A stretch of 64,000 nt of DNA from Fasciola hepatica (Eukaryota > Platyhelminthes > Trematoda > Plagiorchiida > Fasciolidae): NCBI GenBank assembly GCA_948099385.1, contig CANUEZ040000031.1:3527001-3591000 (forward strand), given 5' to 3'. This document shows, in pieces, positions 1 through 10,385 of this stretch (positions are counted from its first letter, which is position 1; each line of letters opens with the position of its first letter). The notes under the pieces were generated by a model, which made no database searches, had not been told where the DNA came from, and saw nothing but the letters and a program-made list of their open reading frames with translations. A program made the translations under genes and the position numbers.

Positions 1-190
1 CTCCCTCTCATATCTCCCTTATTTTTTCCTACCCTTACCCCCCTTTGTGTTACGTTTTTCTTAATTTTTCATGGATTTTTCCAGTCAGTTTTGTCGCTTG
101 TAAAATTTTGATCATGCGTAAGGCATGCTTCTGGCGTCTCCGAAATAAACTATTAGTATTATTATTATTGTTATTACTATTATTAGTATC
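1..190 (+). mobile_element. LINE 3' end with (ATT)n tail
   Basis: This is the terminal part of a LINE 3' UTR, cut by the window start. It ends with the motif seen at other LINE tails here: a gatcatg box, an imperfect hairpin around 127-143, then aataaac and an ATT-rich microsatellite at 151-189. The same arrangement ends the elements at 13058 and 61578 and, inverted, begins at 32714. No coding sequence is visible. Confidence 0.7.
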
Positions 191-225
191 GAGTCCACTG
201 AGGTCCTAAAGGATTTCGCATTTAA

Positions 226-548
226 TTGCTGGAACTAATTAGGCCCACCCAGAAGTGTCTCGTGGCAGCAGCAAAGAGCAGCAGGTCCAAATTTCAACTG
301 TGTCAGAAAGTAAGGTCTCGGGAAAACAAAACAATATTGCCCTATCGTAAAACGCATTTACGCCCCCAACTGGAATGTTGCTTTCGGGCGTGGACTCTGG
401 AGGCTGGACATAAGGGCTAAAAGCTTCACAAATCGGATTGTACCTATGTGGAATAGACTACCAGAGAAAGCTGCCAGATGCCGCAGTGTGCCAACGTTCA
501 AGAAGGTCCTGGATTCATTTGGGAACATAGCCTTCCCGGAGCTAGCTG
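226..548 (+). pseudogene. LINE reverse transcriptase C-terminal relic
   Basis: Decayed C-terminal end of a non-LTR reverse transcriptase. Two pieces are readable in different frames. One carries the 'RP.LECCF.AW' motif (about 358-400), which in CR1-like LINEs follows the thumb region. The second, about 421-530, reads FTNRIVPMWNRLPEKA and continues into the usual amphipathic end of the protein, comparable to the WNKLP segments at 10230, 19625, 19950 and 56640. The frame is broken between them and nothing upstream of the C-terminal part is present. It sits directly after another LINE tail, so it may be a separate 5'-truncated insertion. It differs from LINE-A and probably represents another family. 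Confidence 0.7.
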
Positions 549-1075
549 TAAGAACGAAGGGTGAGGTTATGATCTTCTGAATTTTCGCCAACGATCTTAT
601 GTCTGTGGAGGTGATACTGGCTCGCAAACCCTGCGCTTCAGAAAACTCTTTCGAAGCCCAGCTTTGAGAGCCAAGAAAACTCACCGACAATACAACGATC
701 TGGAAGCGTGACTAGACTGGTCCACTTCCGTCCTGTTCAAACCGAACTAAATTGAACTGAACCAAAATCGGTCAGGAACAAACGGCTGTTGGGAACCGTT
801 CAAAGACGGTTCACGAAGAAAATGACCAGGTAGCGGGACAAGACATAGAGGGAAAGCCTCGTGTGACTCGACTTACGCTCGCTAATTAGGAGGCGCCTAA
901 GTGAAGATCCAGTGGTGAAGTTAAAACAGATTCATGGTTATCCAAAACCGACAGGCAGATGCTCAGTGGACACGAAAACTAACTGGTGACAACCAGGGCC
1001 ATCAGAAGCGCATGGGCTGATTTTTTTCTCACTGCGTAACGAACTCCTGGAACAAACTGGCAGCAAAAGGCGTCG
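549..1075. other. Unassigned spacer
   Basis: No protein homology or clear repeat partner is recognisable. The stretch near 730-820 is rich in short near-repeats of aaccg/aaccaaa type. Open frames here are short and show no family motif. Confidence 0.4.
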
Positions 1076-2690
1076 TCATAACAATAACAGTGGCATATTT
1101 GTTGATCATGATCGAGACGCACTCGTAGAGCACATTCAACAAGCACAACACTAAGCAGCAGCTTGGAACATTCACAAACTTTGGCAGTAGTGTTCACACT
1201 TGTTAGTAGAAGCAAAATAGAGCTAGACAGTGCTTGAAGGAACTGAAGTGGTAACGGTTAACGTGGTGAATAGAAATCAGTTTCGATTTCAGGGACGGGG
1301 AGTTGCCGGGAATCATCTCAAGGTGGAACTTCTGATCAGGCCTTGGTAAAGTGCATGGGGAGTTCGGCGTCTTTTTGTATGGTGCGAACAGCTAACGCTC
1401 GGGCGATGGAAAAAAACTCGAGTTATACGGAAAACGCGTGGATGCATATACAGCATATCTGAAGGGTCCATACTGAAAGCTGGATGAAGAGGTTCACCAA
1501 ATGGCAACCAGTCACGGAAGAGACTAGAACCAACATGGGGTTATCAAGGTACAAATGATGGTATCACAAGTGTATAGAGAAGTTTATCCCCACTGATGTC
1601 ATTTGAACAAATCGCTCTGCAGGTAGACGGTGGTTTAAAGCACTTAATGTAGGAGGGAGTCTATGGGACAGTGACACGTCAGTCAGAAAATTTTATTAAG
1701 GTTATCCCTCTTGAGTACTTCTACGGCGACATGGACGGAACGAAGTTTTTCTTGAAAGTGGAAAAAAGACAAGTTATTACAAGGGAATGTAATCCGCTGT
1801 TGCAGCAAAATGAATTGCGGTTGGAGGCTCAGCTGGAGAAACCAAAAGGGAGTTGTTGAAGAGAAAATCGGCTGGAGTTAGCAGATGGGGTGGATGATTT
1901 AAACAAATATGAAGAGGTGATAAGTTGAGTTGAACTAAAATGCGAATCCCTGTTGTTGTGATTCGCGTAAAACCAGACCCGAGACGGAAACGGATATTAT
2001 TATTGAATGAGCAGAAGAGTTTCTTTGGTCACAATGAAAGGGTATACCTCCGTTTCAACAGACAGCAGGCTGCCGAGATTTTATTTCATGGCTTGTCCGT
2101 TTGCCACTGACAGCGAGTCACGAAAGGAGGCTCGAACAGGGGTGCGCTAGCCAGACACGATTGACAGTTCATGGAGAAAACGTTCGGGCTGGCATGCAAA
2201 ATGGGCCAAGGTGGCATTGGCGGACGAAGTGGAGAATGGTAGGCCGAGGCGGTGGCAATATCTCAATTCCCCTACTTGCTTCAGTACTACAGTGCAGTAT
2301 GAAAGAGGCCATCTACAGAGTTTATGAGGAGTAGTTGTTGGGATAGTGTATGAAGTCCCTTGGTGTAAGAAAATGGCCGAAGTCGCCGTGCGGCCCGTTG
2401 TTGTATTATATCGGCTTGTAACTCTAGTGGTACTATAGCTACCATCGGGGCGATCTATGTTACAGACTCGGTATAACGTCGGCCAGCGAGAACACGAGTT
2501 AAAACCTTGGCCGTCCAGCTTGGGAAATAGTCCAGTCGGGTCAGTCAATTTGAGAATCCATGCAGTTATCCCGGAGAAAACCTTATGGACCGGTAGTACC
2601 TAGGTAGCCTGCCTGACCCGAAAGAGATCGGGGAAGTGACAGTCATGAGGGAGTTCCACCTGGGGGCTACGATTAACTTTTCAATAAAAG
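1076..2690 (-). mobile_element. Inverted LINE 3' UTR fragment (family C type)
   Basis: The left edge is an inverted LINE tail: read on the minus strand, 1122-1076 gives gcgtctcg, a gatcatg box and a weak ATT repeat, as at 21640-21672. The body carries a segment around 1380-1680, with the phrase catggggttatcaagg near 1535, that recurs in diverged form at about 24800-25130 and 39880-40190. No reverse transcriptase is attached. The right border is set only by where LINE-A ORF1 homology starts, near 2695. Short ORFs in both directions have no family signature. Confidence 0.45.
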
Positions 2691-2694
2691 TCAA

Positions 2695-4279
2695 GCCATT
2701 ACGAACCTTTCTAAGCCAACAAAATGTGAAAACGCGAGACCCACTCGGGCCCGTAACGGCGCACAAACCAACAGGGTGAGGCCCACTGCCAGGGCCCCCC
2801 CTACAGCGCAGTCCAAAGTCAAACCGGGAAGCAACGGGCGATTACCTGTGGGCTCCAGGCACCGATCGAATCTCAAACCCACACCCAACCATGCAAACTA
2901 CAGGCTTACTGGAGGAGTTTGCTTAAGGACACAAGCATCCTATTGGAGCTGCTCTTGAATCTTCAACAAACTCACTATAGGGCCTGAAGTACACCCAACT
3001 CCGCGCAATATAAAGCCCCCAGAGACCCAGTGACCGGTTTCCGGCCCTCTTGTTCATCACTGCCAGGTAAGCCTCCAAGGAAGTGGCAGGTTGCCGCGAT
3101 TCCAAATAGGGTGCCGGGCAGACTTTCTTTTCATCTCTGGCCCTACGTAATTTCGCTTCCGTGACATAAAACTCTTTAAAAGAGGTATTCGATTTCACCC
3201 CTCCGGCGGTACTCCAGTAGCTACTTCTCCATCAGATTCAACCCTTCCCGCTAATGTTACTGGCCTCCCTTTTCCTTCCTCCGTGGACTACCTCAGTGGA
3301 GTCTGCGACATTTGCGCAAGCTTCATCTTCCGCTCCGTCCTCGGACAGTCCCCATTTTTACATCAGTAGCCCTCACTCAACCGCAATCCTCATATCACGG
3401 CTAGCTTCTGGAAAATGCACCAGCCCCCCCCCCCTTAAGTCCTTTCCAGCCCTACCTCCCCCCAGCCCCTTCGCGCCTCACCTACCCCCTCCAGGATTCG
3501 GCCAATTCAGGTACAACCCCAAACAGTTCCCCAGGTTGCACTCGCCTTGAATGCCCAGGAGCGAGTCTGGCCACATGCACACATTTTCCATCAGAAGCGC
3601 CGGTAAGGTGTAAGCAGCTCCAGCTGCATATCGTAAGCCACCCCTCATCCGACGATCCTTCATCACCTAATCACAATGAGACCACGACGCTATCTACTGA
3701 GGACCTAACCAAAAACACCTCGCGGGTATTACTTACCGTCAGCTCTCTTCTCCCAAAATTGCCCTTACTTGGAGCGCTGGCATGAAACCTACACCCGGAT
3801 ATCTTACTAGTTACCAAGAGGTGGCTGGAAGAGCACACCGGAATAAACTATTATTCCATATTCGGTCATCAAGCCACCGCCAACAGTAGATCTGACCAGC
3901 GAGGGGGCGGCTGCATCATTTACACCAGACTAATACTCGCACTGAATAGGTTCCGCCATCCTAGACATGACAACATTCGGGACTTGGTCTACCTCAGTAT
4001 CAAGGAAGACCATCAATAACTTCCTATAGGATGCCTCTTCCCTCCTCCGGACCAGAATATGCACGAGTTGACAGCAATATGAGAAGAATTTAGCTAGGTA
4101 CCCAATCTCCATTTAACCGTCACATCGTAACTGCTGACTTCGAAGTGCCCGAAGTCTGCTGGCAAGCCCTGACACCCCCCTCCCAAAAAACTCCATGATT
4201 TCCTTCCGAGTTTCAAGGTTGTTAACTGGATGCAGCATGTTCAATTAACCACGAGAGGGAAAAACACGTTAGACTTCAT
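2695..4279 (+). pseudogene. LINE-A1 relic: ORF1 C-terminus and endonuclease
   Basis: Decayed copy of the 15925-17505 part of LINE-A2. The proline-rich end of ORF1 is recognisable (LPPPGFG near 3480-3510). It is followed by the APE-type endonuclease N-terminus from about 3720 (a leucine-rich start, then a T.RWL version of the family's TETWL, then GGGCIIYT near 3905), broken by several stops and frameshifts. The copy is interrupted at 4279/4280 by the left LTR of a BEL remnant and resumes near 5803 in the reverse-transcriptase region, so the part matching about 17505-18770 of LINE-A2 is missing. Nothing here can encode protein. Confidence 0.75.
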
Positions 4280-4662
4280 TGTTACGGTTATTCCGATGGT
4301 GAGCAACGCGGAGCCAAAGTACCGAATCCCAAAGTCAGAACAAGTCTGATTCGCCGGTTCTAAGGTACTGGATTAGCAAATTGTACGCATTTACATATGT
4401 ACAAACCTCAACTGTACGGCCGCCATGTTTAGCAACGTGGACTAGAGTTCAATAAAAGGTCGATGTCAGATACCACTGCCACGGAAGCCCGAGTTCGAAT
4501 CAAAAATATGCCACGGCAAATACGCGAAATATAAACAAATGTTCAAGTGTGGTGGTTGATGCATGCTGTATATGTTCGAGGGTCAATAAGATAAAGAACA
4601 CAGTCTCAACAAAACAAGCAAGTGACAACTGCTAGATGGAATTTTCACACGTGTACTTTACA
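4280..4662 (-). repeat. BEL-1-type LTR remnant
   Basis: Aligns over its length with the 359 bp LTRs at 34186 and 37929, for example gcaacgcg.agcc near 4303, then a tctaaggtactg segment near 4360, and the exact end ctttaca at 4656-4662. It starts with TG at 4280 and ends in ACA. The bases just outside the right end, read on the minus strand, give the same ggaaggattt tract found beside the other BEL LTRs, so this is the 3' LTR of a minus-strand element. Identity to the young LTRs is moderate, so this is an old copy. Confidence 0.7.
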
Positions 4663-5350
4663 CCGTCCAACAAATCCTTCCATGAAACGGTTAACGTCCA
4701 AGGGGTGGATAGGGGTACTGGCTCGCCCTAACCTGCCTAGACCCCAGAGTCAGTGCATAAGTTGATCGCCGTGAGCTTCAGCTGTAGTTGGTTAGTCGCA
4801 GATACGATTGCAGATTTCCCCAAGGTCAAGCTCCAGTGGTCGATGTCTTGGAGTTTCATCTGAAGATGATATGACATTATCTGTATATGAACAGAGGGCT
4901 TCGGTGTGGCCGGGATGCTTAGACGAACTACATAATGTAGAAGAAAAGGGCTTCCCGAATGAGCGTAAAATACGTGGTGAAATGAGGGCTGAACGCTATC
5001 GATGGGGAATCTCGATGGCTACAGCGCACTTGAAACATCAGAGGGTTCAACGTGCGGTATAACCACAGTAAAATAGTATGGCTCAACACTTATGTCAATT
5101 TGGAACCCAGGTTGGATAATGATGTACATTGGAGGTTCCGGGAATAGAGATGTTTCTATAAACGGTCAACAAGTGCTTGCTTTAAAATATCCCTCATTTC
5201 GCAAACAATGCCGTGTCGTGTGCAAAATTGGAGTTTCGACAACTAACTCCGTTGTATATCGTGAACACCAAATAAAATTAGACACAAAGACTGTGTGAAG
5301 GGTTGGGACCTACAGGAGAATGGATGAGGGATAAATAAATATATTCAGCT
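4663..5350 (-). other. BEL remnant, 3' untranslated region
   Basis: Lies between the 3' LTR and the end of the Pol relic. The first 30 bases resemble the tract at 34545-34575; the rest shows no clear match to BEL-1. Short open frames at 4808-5062 and 5092-5298 on the opposite strand carry no recognisable domain. Confidence 0.45.
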
Positions 5351-5790
5351 TCAGTTGGCATCAGCAGACTTGGTTTTAGCTTGATCTGCAGAGTCATCTT
5401 GGGCCCGCGCCACTATCTCCTTTAAGCAAACATATCTTACGGAAGTCTCGCAAAAAGTCTCTTTTGTTCGTTTTCGCCACCGCCGTGCACACGGGGCGAT
5501 CGACTTCCGTACCGCAGTCCTTGACGATTCCAATCAGCCATTCGTCTATATGTGAGTGGCTCTCTACGAGGATGATGATATCGCCATTAATGAACGACCT
5601 CTCTTTGGAGATCCCCTTTTGCCGAAGATGCAGTGTCGGTAAGTACTCCTCCGTCCAACGTTTCCAGAAAGCCTGTGCCAGGTGAATCACTTGCTTCCAT
5701 CCTACGATACAGTTTCCACGTAGGGTTTTCGTGTGGTTGCTCCTACGTTCGACCCGATCCTCTCTTGTTTTTCATCTCATTCATCAGCCC
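5351..5790 (-). pseudogene. BEL/Pao Pol C-terminal relic
   Basis: The minus strand encodes the C-terminal module that follows integrase in BEL/Pao Pol. It shows an AFWKRW start (about 5660), the EYLPTLHLRQKG segment, the 'GDIIILVE' strand motif and the terminal RKICLLKG. The BEL-2 counterpart at 51800-52094 has FWRRW, EYVPTLQARQKW, GDIVLVAS and RKICLLEG in the same order. The frame is intact from about 5760 to 5394, then shifted or degraded; the rest of Pol upstream is deleted. Because its LTR is of BEL-1 type, this remnant may be a trace of the full-length relative of the RT-less BEL-1 element. Confidence 0.75.
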
Positions 5791-5802
5791 GAGATTAGAT
5801 AG

Positions 5803-6792
5803 TATGTGCAGGCGAAAATTTGTCCAAACCCCGTCCAGTAACTAGTGGTGTGATACAACGCATTTTATTCATCCCACCCCACTTCATAATGTACGTAAAC
5901 GAAGTATTTACCATTTTCCAGCAGGAAGTTTCTTTCCTGTTCGCAGATGAAGTGAAATCGTGTTTACCTTTGTGCTCGCGGCGTTAGCCTCTACCACAGA
6001 TGACATTGCATAGGGAACTGCTCTCTCTTAATTCGTAGAGTGATGAGATCCTCCGCCAAAAAAGTAATATTCCTACGCATGAGTCTCATGTCCTCGCTGA
6101 ATCTTTAATGAAAAACGACTAATTCATACCCAATGACTCTCAAGTGCGTGACTGGGGTCTACACTATTCATGTAAGTTTGAATTTCCGAAATATACAGCC
6201 ATCCAAGTGGATAAAGCACGCAGTACGATCGGGTTTGTGCATCAAACCTTCATGCTGCCGGAAAGTAAATTGAGCTTTCGTATGTCCCATCGGAGACCTG
6301 TTATGGAATACAACTCAATCGTCTGTTCCAGCATGCGACAGGGACCAAATAACGATTGGGAATGCAAAGCGGGCATTCACAAACTAGTTCCTAGGGTTCT
6401 CCGCGCCCTTAGTTTCCGTGGAACATTGTGATCTGTTGAAAATCGATCCTTGATGGCTGCGCCAACTGAGAACTAACCTTCTATTCTTTTACTGTATCTT
6501 AAAAAACAGATCATGCAGTTCATCACCACAGGTGAGAATAGTTCTTGGTTATTCCTCATATGGCATTGAGTTCTGGTTTCCATCCTTTGTCCAAGCTTGC
6601 ACTTGGGTAAAACCTCCTCATTAACGAGGAAGCTCGATGAGGAACAGGCCATCACAACGACCTCGGGCATTATCAACCACGTCGATGTCTTCCAAGCAAG
6701 AAATATGCTTAGCTTCAACAGTGCACGAGCTTATCAGGATGTGCATTCCCTAGATTTCTAGGGCTCAAGCCACTGAGGTAGGAATAAGGCAC
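5803..6792 (+). pseudogene. LINE-A1 reverse transcriptase relic
   Basis: Resumes the LINE-A1 copy. About 5803-5960 aligns with the 'TSGVIQGS...YVNDIF' and 'FADD' region of LINE-A2 (18776-18925), with the active-site aspartates altered (gcagatgaag). From 6144 to 6431 a frame carrying GLHYSC, ARSTIGFVHQTF, PESKLS and the RPVMEY motif matches 19126-19400. The end of the ORF, near 6765-6790, is similar to the LINE-A2 stop region. Multiple frameshifts and stops make it non-functional. Confidence 0.8.
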
Positions 6793-9712
6793 TAAAAAAT
6801 CGGACAACCGATCTAAACCTAAAAGTTTCGATCAAACTCACATATTATTTGCATACTACTGAAAGCAATAAGGGAGCTCAGCTTTTCATTCCTACGATCT
6901 GTGACCGCAAAACGGTCAGATTCTTTACCGTCGAATACCTCTTTCAAGGTAAACAAGCATAGCGGTCTATAGCATATTTGGGTATAAAGCAACAAATAAT
7001 AGAGCCCATAAACCTATACATCCGGTCCAAATCAACTAAAGGTCTTTACCAAATCCACCATGTTCAGCCGTTTTTCTCAAGTTGGTATTGCTGCAAGTAT
7101 TGTCCCACCTTTGTGCAAACTGTCGTTTTGGTGATCATGAAACCATCGAATAATCGCAATCTGTCGTTAACTGTACCCCCCTGTATTTTCTGCCCCATTT
7201 GGATCGTCTTGAGGTTCCGACTTCACGAATATGGCGAGTGTTAGCGCAGCACGTCTGCAAACATTCCTGGCTGCGATGGTCTTCCTGCCCAGAGATGACC
7301 ACCAGCAGAAGGACATGAACATTTCAAGGTAAGAGACTAGCATAAAAAAGGGAGAAGAAATAAAACCTCTCTGCTTTGTCTTCCAGGCATACCAACCTTG
7401 TCACATGTGACCCATATCTCCGAGCTGCAGTGTTGCTACGGGCTGATTAGTGTGATTGACCTATTCCCAACGCGGCCTGTTAAATGCGCCCCCTGATTCG
7501 GCCGGGGCTTGGGAGCTGTGGTCACCCAACAAAAGCCGCTCCGTCTTCTCTGACAGCCAGATATCTGACTGTAATAAAACTACAAAAAATAATGAAAACG
7601 CCCAAAAGGGGCAGAGCACAGTTGGAATGCCGCGATCTGGGTGCAAGAGGATGTGTATCGTGCTATCTCCCTACCTGCAGCAGACCCTTCTACCATGAGC
7701 ACTGAATGTCGACCTTTGGAGTTCGCTTCCCCGACGAAAATTCGGCCTCTTCCGGTTCTCACCTGTCACTGCCCTCCGAACCAGTCCCCACACCGGTGTT
7801 GTCCCGCTTTGCAATATGATAACGACGAAAAAGATACCACGATAACCTTGTAATAACCACTTCATCAGACTTCCCTGATCAAATTTGGGTATGATCTCAG
7901 TACGGTAGCACCTTCGAGTAAGAGCGTAGATGAACTAAAGGTAACCTTTCTCGGCACGAGACCAGTTTACTTCAAAGCATCACCACCGACACCACAATAG
8001 TTTCTTTTACTTTGAGGCTCCCCGGAAACTATTCAGTATAGAATAAACACTATATCAGAAGCATAGCGTTATGCTAACAGCGTACCAGCCCCATTCACCC
8101 ACATACTGTTCTTTCAAAGTTATCTTACAGCCTCGGTGCCAGACTGCGTTTTGCGTAAGCAAACGGTATTGAGGGTTATTATTTTTAACCATTCTAAACC
8201 GTGAGGCCTTGGGTCTTTTATTAGTATCCGAGCACTGCCGCGCCAACGTGTAAACCATAAATTCTTTGGAATGCATACACAGTTGCCCAGCTGGTGTACG
8301 CAAAGTCGTTAGTCTGTAGCAGCATAGCGCAAATCACCTGCGGGCATATTTTACCCAGAATGTGGAGTAAGTGCCACCGACTGCTCAAATGAAACTTCAT
8401 CCATGACCCATTTAAATGCACCTAACCAGTTCCTTATTATTTTCATCATATATTGTCATAACTCACACCTGGAACCACATCCAGAGTGCAATCCCCATTT
8501 GTTTCAGGTTCGTCGTCTCCCATCAGCTCAGTAGCCACATTGGATAACCAGGGATGACACTTTAATTCTATCGACAGGGACCTAGGTGGAAACTTCCATA
8601 GTGACTGGGACTGCAATCAAGCCAACCGCCAGAAAAAACTCCCAAATGCTTATCAGATCGCTTAGCTTTTTATAACGCAAAGCCTCTCCTGTCGGTATCG
8701 CCGTTGCAGCCAACACAAAAAACAGTTCACGCGCAACCTGCTAATATACCGGTCAGTGGCAGCCATCAGTTTGATCCGTCATATTTCGCCACACTCGGCT
8801 GACTGATCGACATATCCTTTACACAGCCAGGTGAACCGTACCCCTAGAATGACATGCATTTTCAGTAACGACGCTGAGCAACACTGAGGACAAAAGCGGC
8901 AACGTGTATATATGTACATATAAACATATATATATATATATATTTGTCAGTGAAACAGCATAATAACGTCCTAGTCCAAGAGAAGATTCTCCCCTTTGGT
9001 ATCCGTTGCAGGAGTTCATTTTTCCTCTAACCATAGCCGGCAGGAAATGGAATCTCCGCTTTTTCAGGACCCTCTGGTTGCGCTTCCTCCTTCCTGAGTT
9101 GTACAGGTTACTGATCCTGAAATTAGACTAACCTTTTATGGACTGCTGTTCCTTCCAGACTCACCAGTTTTCCCAAGTGCACTTTCATGAAATTGCCTTC
9201 ATGACTCCCTGTTTCAAATTCATCCCGTCTTTTTAAACCCCCGCAAATCCGTCATCCAGGATTTGCGTCAGCTTCACAGATTTCTATTCTATTCGCACTC
9301 ATTCATCTCACACAGAGTATTTCCATACAATTTTTTCTTCTATTTCTTCCTGTTTGAACCTACTTTGTTCTCAGAACACCAATGAGCCCCCTTTCTTCAT
9401 GGCTCTCATCATCCTTGCTTCGTAATGCATCTTTGGCTCTATGTATTGACGACCTCCTCGGTATCCCCATAGTGCACCACCGCCCATCTGAAACTTGAAA
9501 CCGGTTAAAGTTTCTGAACAAACCAATATCACAATTATCCATTGAAACTATTGTTGGCTAAGCCTGCCTGTTGCTGACACATTTGGCTTTTATTTTTAAA
9601 CTTTGTGAATATTTCATCATATTGAGTAACGTTGTACACCATGATCACGCGCCTGGGCGTGCTTCTCGAACACGGCCGAGAAATAAACCGTTACTATTAT
9701 TATTATTATTGA
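6793..9712 (+). mobile_element. LINE-A1 3' UTR and (ATT)n tail
   Basis: Long untranslated 3' part of LINE-A1. Positions 6860-6930 still match the sequence after the LINE-A2 stop codon. Later parts match 20170-21670 and 61600-63110 at roughly 75-85%. The tail reads gatcacg, the hairpin ttctcg...cgagaa (9663-9682), ataaacc and (ATT)n at 9691-9710. A block at 7948-8550 is almost identical to 61959-62561, and 9061-9265 is almost identical to 26607-26811. A segment of about 520 bp (7367-7885) is absent from the copy at 61590-61960. A short (TA)n run lies at 8921-8943. ORFs here are chance frames. Confidence 0.7.
7367..7885. other. Extra segment inside LINE-A1 3' UTR
   Basis: Relative to the homologous copy around 61590-61960, this copy carries about 520 additional bases between a ggagaagaaataaa context and tgggtatgatct. 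It is less AT-rich than its surroundings and has overlapping open frames on both strands (for example 7456-7698, 7641-7853 and 7671-7865), none with a known domain. It could be an insertion of a short element, or ancestral sequence lost in the other copy. Confidence 0.4.
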
Positions 9713-10160
9713 GTGCAATAATGTTTGAAGGGACACAAATTCAAGACCCAGAATAAAATGGGAAATCATCAGTCTGCAGGTGGTTCGCAGTGGCGAAATA
9801 GATGAGCTTTACCTAGGCGTTAGCGACAGGTCGGTCACATTTCTGCAAATGAATAATGGCGTCTGCTATATGAAGTGCGTCAAGTTGTAGGGCCTTCCTG
9901 ACTTGCACATTGTGTCAAGGTTTATCTTCTTTCCGGAAAATTATTGATAAGGAGCCGGCTGGTCATGTACCCGCGCAGGTTGAGTGGAGCATTAGTTAGC
10001 TTCAACGGTTGCTGAATTACCGTATGATATCTTATAGGCGTTTAGAGGGCTGTTTTCCACTCTACCGCTGTCTGGGCGTGGGCTAAAGTCATTCGAAGGT
10101 GTTTTATATTCTCGACGTGAGAGGTAAGGGCGCCTTACACCTTGTGCAGTTTGAACATGT
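9713..10160. other. Unassigned spacer
   Basis: Lies between the LINE-A1 tail and the next reverse-transcriptase relic. No recognisable coding motif or repeat partner was seen. Confidence 0.35.
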
Positions 10161-10385
10161 TTGGTGGATGAAGTCTGGGGCTGCCGCGTAAGATGTTCAT
10201 GTTTATACTTCATCACAGTGTACTCTCACTTATGGAATAAGTTACCGTTAGAAATACGCCGTTCTGCTTCAGGCCATCGGTTTAGAAGTGCGTTGGATGA
10301 ATTCCTCACGATTACCCAAACCTTACAGCTCTTAAATGTAGACATACCCGATGACCAGGCCTACGAGAAGGGTCCAGACTTTTGA
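10161..10385 (+). pseudogene. LINE reverse transcriptase C-terminus
   Basis: From about 10218 the frame reads the terminal HLWNKLPLEIRR segment of a CR1-like reverse transcriptase, ending in a 'DDQAYEKG' tail before the stop. That tail resembles the 'EDRAYEEG' end of LINE-D (56504) and the 'FDRAFEE' end at 20102, so the stop is probably the authentic ORF2 terminus. Everything upstream of about 60 residues is missing, consistent with 5' truncation. Confidence 0.75.

Noticed and set aside
7456..7865. Five overlapping ORFs on both strands
   Set aside because: A less AT-rich segment with few stops; no recognisable motif in any frame. Kept only as an unexplained segment.
8055..8421. Minus-strand ORFs conserved at 62066-62432
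   Set aside because: Conserved because the DNA block is near-identical; they lie in a LINE 3' UTR, antisense to it, with no domain.
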